Below, one piece after another: positions 37,752-43,142 of a stretch of DNA of 43,142 bases; positions within the stretch are counted from its first letter, which is position 1; each line of letters begins with the position of its first letter. Origin of the DNA: a virus; IMG/VR virus record IMGVR_UViG_3300030329_001430, positions 1 through 43,142 of that record. The stretch is one strand, 5' to 3'. The translations under genes were made by a program, and so were the position numbers. The notes beneath the pieces were generated by a model. The model was not told the DNA's origin and ran no database searches. It worked only from the letters and a program-made list of their open reading frames with translations.

Positions 37752-38452
37752 TATTCAAAATCGCCAGCTTCCCAGTGGCCCGAAATATGCGGGACAATAG
37801 AGGAAACACGAGCGGCCTGATGATTGTCCAAGTCCCGGGCGACTGTTAGCTGACCAGAGGCTTCTTGAAACTTAATCTGCGCCTTGCCGTACTGTCTCAT
37901 GTGTTCAAGTGTATCACCCTCCACAAAGGCCAAGAGCGCGTTCTCAATACCGTTGATTACAGGCTCCCCGGTATCGGCCATTTGTGGCAGCACATCGGTG
38001 CTGGTGGAGGATGATGTTGTCCATGTGTTGCCGTCGGCGGTTATCTTCTGCTTGCCTAACACAAGCAATGACTTTTCCTCGTTTGGTTTCCTTAAAAGCT
38101 TGATGCGGGAATTGCCGCTACTGTCCCGTGGCAGCACGAGGAAGTTGGTGACAGAACCGGAGTCGTTGAACAGGGTGGGGTCAACCTGAAACACAGCCTG
38201 ATAATCCATCGGGATAATCTCCAAGTCGTTCCAGCGTGCGGAGACAGGGAAGTCTACTGTAGAATTGAGCGTCAAGTCTTCCGTATCCACGGCGACAGTG
38301 TACGTCGTTGTGGCAAGCGTCTGACGCCAGAGGGCTGTGTCCCAAATCATTTCGTAACGCCTGTCCACGAAATTCTTGATAATGTCCAAGGTGGCAGAAT
38401 CGGACTTCTGCATCTTGTCCGCCACGAATTGAGCTATTGCCGCTTTTTTCAT
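37751..38452 (-). CDS. Head-tail connector / tail tube adaptor protein (probable)
   Basis: This 233-aa protein has an N-terminal helix (MKKAAIAQFVADKMQKSDSA), then helix DIIKNFVDRRYEMIWDTALW, beta strands (TTYTVAVDTEDLTL) and a helical C-terminus (ENALLAFVEGDTLEHMRQYG). This helix-rich N-terminus with beta insertion resembles the adaptor proteins that join portal to tail nozzle in podoviruses (P22 gp4 / T7 gp11 type). It shares 1-nt stop/start overlaps with both neighbours and precedes the propeller-like hub gene, which supports the role. No catalytic motif is visible. Confidence 0.6.
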   Translation of the reverse strand: MKKAAIAQFVADKMQKSDSATLDIIKNFVDRRYEMIWDTALWRQTLATTTYTVAVDTEDLTLNSTVDFPVSARWNDLEIIPMDYQAVFQVDPTLFNDSGSVTNFLVLPRDSSGNSRIKLLRKPNEEKSLLVLGKQKITADGNTWTTSSSTSTDVLPQMADTGEPVINGIENALLAFVEGDTLEHMRQYGKAQIKFQEASGQLTVARDLDNHQAARVSSIVPHISGHWEAGDFE

Positions 38453-39480
38453 TAACCAAGTATCCTAACGATTACCGCGCCTGCGCTTCGGCCCGGTGCG
38501 CCTGTCTGGTTTGGTCCGTTATAGATATGACCACCCATGCCGTATGTCTCTCCGTTGCCGAGGGCCGATACTCCGCCGCCAGTTGTGTTGTTGCTTGTAA
38601 TACCGGCACCATCATAGTTGCTCGTCCCAGCGACTGCGGCCCCGGGAATTCTATAGTAAGTATCGCTGGAGCCAGAGACGGAGCCAATAGCCCCGCCCTC
38701 GCCCGCTGGGGTGCCCGACTCAGACTTTCCGCCTAGGCCACCGCCTCCTGTGAGGTAGCTCCCAAAAGTTGAATCACCCCCCGTGCCGCCGGTGCCATAT
38801 TGGCCTGCCCCGGCCCCGACAGCACCAATCGTAATGCTAACAGTCGAAACCGAGGAAACATCAATCCAGTCCCGAACGGTTCCCCCGGGGCCACCCGCCC
38901 CTGCGTAGTAGCCACCACCACTGCCACCACCGCCGCCTATGCAGATTACCTCCACCCATGAAACCCCTGATGGCTTTGTCCATGTTGCATCTGATGTGTA
39001 GACAGTCTGACTTGCGGCAGAACCGCTGGAGGCAGACGTTACCCGCCCCTGCGCGTCCACTGTGACATCAGCATTGGTGTAGCTCCCAGCAGTGACGGCG
39101 GTATCAGCCAGCTTGTCGCCAGTAATTGCGTCATCGGCAACCATTGTGGTTGTCACCTTGGACGTACCTATGGCTGTAACGCCGCTTGAGTTAATCGAAA
39201 CGTCACCCGTTACGCTCGTGGCCGTCGGAACCCCGGAGTTGCCAACCACTAGCTGCCCGTCCGTGAGGGCGGCTAACTTGGAAAACGGAACGGCATCATC
39301 CAACTTCGCTGACGTTACTGCCAAGTCGTTAATCTTGGCAGTAGTTACCGCACTACCCGCAATCTTGGAGGTGGTAATGGAGCCGTCATTGATGGTAGCG
39401 TTGTCAACAATGTTGTTTAACTTGGTATGCGTTACCTGTTCGCCGCCCTCAAACGTATGCCCCTTGCTGATTTCTGGCAT
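38452..39480 (-). CDS. Glycine-rich tail fibre/adhesin protein
   Basis: This 342-aa protein has an N-terminal half made of degenerate repeats such as DGSITTSKIAGSAVTTAKIN and LAVTSAKLDDAVPFSKLAAL (residues ~32-75), a fibre-shaft type. The C-terminal half is a glycine-rich domain (~170-342: GGGGGSGGGYYAGAGGPGG, GGTGGDSTFGSYLTGGGGLG), ending in GAVIVRILG. Such Gly-rich domains form polyglycine sandwiches at the tips of some receptor-binding proteins and choose host receptors by their loops. Sequence around the Gly-rich repeats is expected to be hypervariable. It lies before the connector-like gene with a 1-nt overlap. Confidence 0.75.
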   Translation of the reverse strand: MPEISKGHTFEGGEQVTHTKLNNIVDNATINDGSITTSKIAGSAVTTAKINDLAVTSAKLDDAVPFSKLAALTDGQLVVGNSGVPTATSVTGDVSINSSGVTAIGTSKVTTTMVADDAITGDKLADTAVTAGSYTNADVTVDAQGRVTSASSGSAASQTVYTSDATWTKPSGVSWVEVICIGGGGGSGGGYYAGAGGPGGTVRDWIDVSSVSTVSITIGAVGAGAGQYGTGGTGGDSTFGSYLTGGGGLGGKSESGTPAGEGGAIGSVSGSSDTYYRIPGAAVAGTSNYDGAGITSNNTTGGGVSALGNGETYGMGGHIYNGPNQTGAPGRSAGAVIVRILG

Positions 39481-39483
39481 TTT

Positions 39484-39672
39484 CTAGTCCTTCTTCTTCT
39501 TGGCCAATGCAGACCATATCACACCCGCGATGGTGATGACTGCGCCTATGGCCATTTCTAGTTCGGTTTCCCCCATTACCCCCTTGGTGACGAGTGCGCC
39601 GCCAACGGCAGTAAGTACGTGCCTCACGACTCCGTTAAGAACCGTGTCCTGAGTCTTTGTGAGTTCAGCCAT
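39484..39672 (-). CDS. Holin (Pam3-gp28-like type)
   Basis: This 62-aa protein reads MAELTKTQDTVLNGVVRHVL, then TAVGGALVTKGV, a helix ETELEMAIGAVITIAGVIWS and a Lys-rich C-terminus (ALAKKKKD). One or two hydrophobic helices with a short Gly-containing turn and a polylysine end match a family of small phage holins (Pam3-gp28 type), which form holes in the inner membrane at lysis. The ATG overlaps the stop of the upstream 43-aa gene (TAATG). The endolysin normally near a holin is not recognised here. Confidence 0.75.
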   Translation of the reverse strand: MAELTKTQDTVLNGVVRHVLTAVGGALVTKGVMGETELEMAIGAVITIAGVIWSALAKKKKD

Positions 39673-39803
39673 TATTCTCTTCCCTTCTTTGCGTATCCTA
39701 CACTTACTCCCTGTTTCTTTAGCTTGCGGGCCTTTGCGTACCCCGCCTTGTTATACTTCAGTTGTTTCTTTTTCCCCGTCTTTGGGTCTTTGTATTCTGG
39801 CAT
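39672..39803 (-). CDS. 43-aa basic phage protein
   Basis: MPEYKDPKTGKKKQLKYNKA, then GYAKARKLKKQGVSVGYAKK and GRE. The product is very basic (about 16 Lys/Arg). Its TAA shares bases with the ATG of the holin gene, and it begins inside the 3' end of the membrane-protein gene at 39751 (53-nt overlap, other frame). Small proteins beginning with similar EYKDPKTGK segments are found near phage lysis genes. No function is established. Confidence 0.6.
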   Translation of the reverse strand: MPEYKDPKTGKKKQLKYNKAGYAKARKLKKQGVSVGYAKKGRE

Positions 39804-39978
39804 TGTTTCCTTCCTCCTTGCGCTCAAGGGCGTCAAGGATTTTTATTACCGTCCAGACGATAGTTACCAATAGCAGCACGATTTTCAAGATAATCTCAAT
39901 ACCTGAAAGGGTCGTGACACCCAAGACTGTCCCGTTTACGCCAAGTATTTTCAGGAGTTCCACCCAGTGCCCGCTCAT
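39751..39978 (-). CDS. Small single-pass membrane protein, lysis region
   Basis: This 75-aa protein has a hydrophobic helix at ~26-46 (IEIILKIVLLLVTIVWTVIK) and a highly charged C-terminus (LERKEEGNNARIQRPKDGEK). The N-terminal MSGHWVELLKILGVNG is amphipathic. It is placed between the protease and the small lysis-region genes, with a 4-nt overlap to the protease gene. A holin-associated or antiholin role is plausible but unproven. It could also be a virion membrane anchor. Confidence 0.6.
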   Translation of the reverse strand: MSGHWVELLKILGVNGTVLGVTTLSGIEIILKIVLLLVTIVWTVIKILDALERKEEGNNARIQRPKDGEKETTEV

Positions 39979-40874
39979 TTTACCTCCTCCTGTCTGCTAA
40001 TTAGGTATGGGTACAACTTATGGTTCCCGTCAGTCTTCCCCCCGGCAGTGGCCTTTGGCCCCTCTATGGGGAGCTTATCAATTTCCTTTTGTGTTACCTT
40101 GATGGACGGGTTCATTGCCCACTCCACTCCATTCTCCTCTGCCCACTTCCACATTCTGCTAACAGGGACTGACAGGTTGAATGATTCCCCTGCGCCCCTA
40201 ACCAGCATCCCAACATATTTCCCCTTGGCATTGGCCATGATTCCTCCAGAGCTACCCGGATAGGCGGGAGCAGTAGTCTGACAGAATGGAACCTTGAAAA
40301 GAATTCGCCCGTGTGCTGAAAGCACTCCATCCGTAATGGAGTTGTGTCCGCTGCCTTCCCCGTTTCTGCCCGAACCTAACAACGAGCCACAATGCCAAAC
40401 TTGGGCACCGATACGGGTAAGTGGGGCACCTTTGGGCAGGAACTCCGCAGATGCGGGCGATGAGAAGTCGTCTGACAGGATAAGCAATAATGCCAAGTCA
40501 TGCTTATCCCCGGGGGAGTAGCGGATAACCTTGGCGTCCACCACTATTTCCCCAGTACGCTTGCCGTCCTTGTTCCGCAGCTCACGCACCAGCTTGGGGT
40601 TATCAAATGTAATGTGTTTCTGCGGCTTCCCCCCAACGATTCGCTCCTCCACCTTACGCAGATGGGAAACGACATGGCCAGCAGTCCATGCAAATGTGGC
40701 ATTTCTGTCGCCTACCTTCCGGACAAACAGAGTGCCGCTCCCCTCTGACTTGGAATACCCCATCTCTGCCCTGACGGTAACAGAGATTTTGTTCAAATAT
40801 TCCGGAATGTAACGCTCTGCCGCGTCAAGAACCCCGGCGCAAATTATGCTCACTATGGCAACCAGCTTCTTCAT
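39975..40874 (-). CDS. Secreted trypsin-like serine protease
   Basis: This 299-aa protein starts with a signal-peptide-like segment (MKKLVAIVSIICAGVLDAAE, cleavage likely after residue ~19). The catalytic triad is complete: H67 in WTAGHVVS, D126 in DKHDLALL and S209 in YPGSSGGIM. The spacing (H-59-D-83-S) is that of the trypsin-like S1/S1C fold. No PDZ domain follows. The C-terminus (~255-299) is Lys/Glu-rich. The product should be exported to the host periplasm or envelope, which is unusual for a phage enzyme encoded in the late operon. Possible roles are envelope weakening at lysis, processing of a virion protein, or attack on host surface proteins. The role is inference. Confidence 0.85.
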   Translation of the reverse strand: MKKLVAIVSIICAGVLDAAERYIPEYLNKISVTVRAEMGYSKSEGSGTLFVRKVGDRNATFAWTAGHVVSHLRKVEERIVGGKPQKHITFDNPKLVRELRNKDGKRTGEIVVDAKVIRYSPGDKHDLALLLILSDDFSSPASAEFLPKGAPLTRIGAQVWHCGSLLGSGRNGEGSGHNSITDGVLSAHGRILFKVPFCQTTAPAYPGSSGGIMANAKGKYVGMLVRGAGESFNLSVPVSRMWKWAEENGVEWAMNPSIKVTQKEIDKLPIEGPKATAGGKTDGNHKLYPYLISRQEEVK

Positions 40875-41067
40875 TTTGCCCTTTCAGTTTGGTTCTCAGG
40901 GCGCACAGGTAGAACCAAAGGTCGATAATCTCGTCCTCTAGGTCATCAAGAACCACTGTTTCTGACAGTATTCCACCATGCTCCCGTTGCCCGCGATTGT
41001 ACTTATCTCGGGCTTTTGTCTCAAACCGCGACATTGCGGCTTCCCTTATGCCCTCAGGCGTTGTCAT
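40825..41067 (-). CDS. MazG-like nucleotide pyrophosphohydrolase family protein
   Basis: This is an 80-aa product from ATG 41067 (MTTPEGIREAAM). An upstream start at 41121 would overlap the previous gene more deeply. The pattern RFETKARDKYNRGQREHGGI followed by VVLDDLEDEIIDLWFYLCAL carries the helix-rich ExxED-type residues of all-alpha NTP pyrophosphohydrolases (MazG/dUTPase-like), in a short form common in phages. It may hydrolyse dNTPs or alarmones. The start overlaps the stop of the tail chaperone gene, and the stop lies inside the start of the protease gene. Confidence 0.65.
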   Translation of the reverse strand: MTTPEGIREAAMSRFETKARDKYNRGQREHGGILSETVVLDDLEDEIIDLWFYLCALRTKLKGQNEEAGCHSEHNLRRGS

Positions 41068-41542
41068 CTGGTTGTTCTTCTGCTTCCTCTTCTGGAGGCT
41101 TTGGCCAGCTCGCTGTATCAACTGACTTCAGCCCATCCAAATCTGTGGCCTCAGTGATGGCCTCTTCAATGTCATTGCATCTAGTGCGGACTAGCTCCCT
41201 GTAATCTAGGTATGCCTCAGGGCAGGGTTCCTCTGTCTCAGCTTCCTTAATAATACGCCAGTCTGAGCGTGACAGCAAATTATATGCAGTCTGCTTCGCA
41301 TCCCTCACCAGCCCTGTCTTAATCCCGTCCAAGTCTTTGGGGCTGGACGACCACTTGCCCGTAGCCCAGTCCAGTGATGATGTGTACCAGCGCGGATTGG
41401 GTTGTGGGTCGGGGATGACCTCGGTAATCTTCAACTCAGCCCATTGCTCTGGGTGCTGGGCAGCATAGCCAGCCGGGTACGCTGTGCCAGCGTCGTCGCG
41501 GAAGCCGTTGTCCTTAAATGGTAGTCCGTTTTTTAGTAGCAT
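41054..41542 (-). CDS. Tail fibre assembly chaperone-like protein
   Basis: This 162-aa protein has a C-terminal half with the DUF4376-type/tail-fibre-chaperone pattern: LVRDAKQTAYNLLSRSDWRI (~78-97) and EPCPEAYLDYRELVRTRCND (~104-123). These are the segments in which many phage tail assembly proteins carry DW, a Pro and a YR motif. The N-terminal half (~1-60) is Pro-rich and would hold the fibre-specific contact. Such chaperones help trimerise the distal part of tail fibres. It directly follows the LamG-type receptor-binding gene, whose stop codon is part of its ribosome site (GAGGTAA), as expected for a fibre-chaperone pair. Confidence 0.7.
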   Translation of the reverse strand: MLLKNGLPFKDNGFRDDAGTAYPAGYAAQHPEQWAELKITEVIPDPQPNPRWYTSSLDWATGKWSSSPKDLDGIKTGLVRDAKQTAYNLLSRSDWRIIKEAETEEPCPEAYLDYRELVRTRCNDIEEAITEATDLDGLKSVDTASWPKPPEEEAEEQPDDNA

Positions 41543-41548
41543 GATGAT

Positions 41549-43142
41549 TTACCTCGCGTTTCCGTACTTGAAATCCTGTTCCTTGGGTGCGGCGGTTATC
41601 GAGTAACTGGTGCCGCTTCCGTTTTTCTGTGATGCATCACGAATCTTGATGCCGTTGGCCAGCCAATCAATATTGTCATTGGGATTGTAGTCCCCGTCGT
41701 AGTAGGTGTCGGTGGTGTCGATGGTGACGCTCGATGGACGGTAGCCCATATAGATGAATGGCCCGTCTGCGCTGCCGTTCCCGGTGTAAGAGAATGTCGT
41801 GGCAGAGGTGGTGCTGAGGTTCCCCGTTTTGAGTGCTTTGTATCCCGTGGGTGGCGCATACGCCCATTCGCCGCCACCGCCAGTAACGAGGGTGCCTGTG
41901 TGGGTGCCGCTAAACGACCCGTCTTGGCCGAAGTTCACCCTCGCAACAATGCTATTTATGGAACCGAGGCACACGAAGTATTCGTCGATGTCGCTGATTT
42001 CTTCAGTCTCGTTGTCCGCATCAAAGCTGGCGAAGTTGCCACTGGTGTCTGACCACGAATTCCCTTTGCCGTAGTAAACCTTCCCATTGTCAGCGTCGAT
42101 TGCGATTTGGAAGATGTTATCTGTCGGATGGTTATAATCACCGGAGCCAATAGCACCATTACTCGAATTGTACAGGTTGACGACAGTTGTGCGATACCAC
42201 CCGCTCAGATTGTTGGAATTCCCCCACTCTGTGGCCCTCGCCTTGTCCTCCTTACTAATGCCGAACGTCCAACCGCTGTCACTGTCGGGCAAGTAAGCCT
42301 CACAATACCATTTCCCGCTGGATGGGATGCGGATGGTTGACAGCGTGCGATAGCGGTCTGTTCCAGAGGTGACGACCTTCAGATTTCCCTCGGATATATC
42401 ACTCGCGACAGGTGAGGCTAACGGGTTAAGCGTGCAGTAATTCTGCCCACTCTCCGGGCAATCCCGCACGACATCGCCATACGCTATGTTTACTACGTCA
42501 TAATGGTTCCGCTTGCCCGACGAGTCACCGCCGGGGTGAATCACGGCGGTGGACTCGAATGGTGCGTCGAGGTAGCCGCTGGCGGTGACATCTCTGGCTT
42601 CGCCTTTCGTGATGCGGAGGTCGAAGATGTAGCCGTTGAGGTAGTCTGTGTTGTTTCCTCCTGTACCATATACAAACCTCCCCATGAACAAGTCCTGCGT
42701 GCCAGTATTCGTGAGCGTGTAATCAATGTTGTCCTCATGTCCGCCAGTGCCAGACTCGTCCACGCCGTCCACGAAGAACTTAAATTCGTCGCCGTCTCGC
42801 GTCACGGCAACATGGTGCCAAGTGTTTTCGGTAATCACACTAGACTGGGATGTGTATACGGTTTCCGTACCGTCATACCTGTACCACTGCAACGCGCCAT
42901 TGTTCATCCGCAGATTCCACGCTGGGTGATAAATGCCAGCGGTTGACCCCTCAGTTATGCCTGCAATGGACTGGAATGAGTAGCCGTCACCGCTGGTGTC
43001 TGCGTCTATGTCGGTACAATAAACCCAACATTCCACGGTAAAATCTCCCGTGCCAAACGTCCACTCGTCTGAGTTTCGGGCAATCTGTAAGTATGAAGAA
43101 CCATCAAAATAAACCGCACTGCCGCTACCAAACGGGGTTCCT
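41549..43142 (-). CDS. LamG/SPRY-type receptor-binding/tail fibre protein, C-terminal part (continues across the circular join)
   Basis: The frame is open from the right edge to TAA at 41549. The GTG at 43036 is only an internal codon, because the preceding frame is open and matches the start region at 1-1010. Joined, the protein is 796 aa, and this part is residues ~337-796 after allowing for the 213-bp overlap. It contains LamG-like strands (TWHHVAVTRDGDEFKFFVDG, then LFMGRFVYGTGGN and GYIFDLRITKGEA) and then a SPRY-like concanavalin domain (GKWYCEAYLPD, FQIAIDADNGKVYYGKGNSW and VNFGQDGSFSG). A Thr/Gly-rich C-terminus includes YMGYRPSSVTID. These domains bind glycans on the host. A fibre-chaperone-like gene follows 6 nt later. 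Confidence 0.85.
   Translation of the reverse strand, partial: GTPFGSGSAVYFDGSSYLQIARNSDEWTFGTGDFTVECWVYCTDIDADTSGDGYSFQSIAGITEGSTAGIYHPAWNLRMNNGALQWYRYDGTETVYTSQSSVITENTWHHVAVTRDGDEFKFFVDGVDESGTGGHEDNIDYTLTNTGTQDLFMGRFVYGTGGNNTDYLNGYIFDLRITKGEARDVTASGYLDAPFESTAVIHPGGDSSGKRNHYDVVNIAYGDVVRDCPESGQNYCTLNPLASPVASDISEGNLKVVTSGTDRYRTLSTIRIPSSGKWYCEAYLPDSDSGWTFGISKEDKARATEWGNSNNLSGWYRTTVVNLYNSSNGAIGSGDYNHPTDNIFQIAIDADNGKVYYGKGNSWSDTSGNFASFDADNETEEISDIDEYFVCLGSINSIVARVNFGQDGSFSGTHTGTLVTGGGGEWAYAPPTGYKALKTGNLSTTSATTFSYTGNGSADGPFIYMGYRPSSVTIDTTDTYYDGDYNPNDNIDWLANGIKIRDASQKNGSGTSYSITAAPKEQDFKYGNAR
42930..43142 (+). repeat. Right copy of 213-bp end overlap
   Basis: This is identical to 1-213 except at 43028 (A for G) and 43084 (T for A). 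On the coding minus strand the first change is silent (TGT/TGC, Cys). The second changes Phe in the left copy to Ile in this copy, in the LamG-domain segment just before ARNSDEW. Confidence 0.9.

Overview
The window is an essentially complete genome of a short-tailed (podovirus-like) double-stranded DNA phage that closes into a circle. Bases 1-213 are repeated at 42930-43142 with two mismatches, in the same orientation. The gene at the left edge (1-1010, minus) continues in frame into the gene at the right edge (41549-43142, minus). The unit genome is therefore about 42,929 bp. The join lies inside a coding gene, so it looks like the arbitrary cut of a circularly permuted molecule and not a natural terminus. 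Lipoprotein and signal-peptide genes and a possible spanin pair suggest a Gram-negative host. The host itself cannot be named from the sequence.

Layout. Two divergent arms start near 11.48 kb. The minus-strand late arm runs 11448 -> 1 -> (junction) -> 43142 -> 21682 and is almost gapless, with many 1-50 nt overlaps. In order of transcription it holds: terminase small and large subunits, a small zincin-like protein, a membrane protein/lipoprotein pair (possible spanins), portal, an HNH endonuclease, a small protein, scaffold, N4-gp56-like major capsid protein, two small proteins, a tail fibre, a small protein, a collagen-like fibre, a 796-aa LamG/SPRY-type receptor-binding protein, a tail-fibre chaperone, a MazG-like protein, a secreted trypsin-like protease, a membrane protein, a small basic protein, a holin, a glycine-rich adhesin, a connector-like protein, a beta-propeller-like tail protein, a GNAT-like protein, and three ejection proteins of 344, 713 and 3627 aa. 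The last is a giant polyvalent-type protein with an internal zinc-metallopeptidase motif.

The plus-strand early arm (11499-21692) holds small unknown genes, an approximately 610-nt gene-free, strongly structured block (candidate large non-coding RNA) ahead of a 237-aa gene, two cysteine-cluster proteins (YkgJ-like and GP88-like), a possible DUF932-type protein, and a recombination/replication cassette. That cassette contains two PD-(D/E)XK-type nucleases, a ribbon-helix-helix protein, an ERF annealing protein, a RecB/Cas4-like nuclease with a cysteine cluster, a stand-alone DnaA domain-IV-like protein and a replication-protein-like gene. No DNA polymerase, primase, helicase or RNA polymerase is recognisable, so the phage probably recruits host enzymes. 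The two arms converge at 21682-21692, where an early-arm terminator hairpin lies inside the 3' end of the giant late gene.

The signals most worth a second look are the structured RNA block (12163-12773), a 70-bp dispersed repeat with pentamer tracts (9161-9230 and 14003-14072) in a phage that carries its own DnaA-like DNA-binding domain, the 3627-aa protein, and the sequence variation inside the receptor-binding gene at the join.
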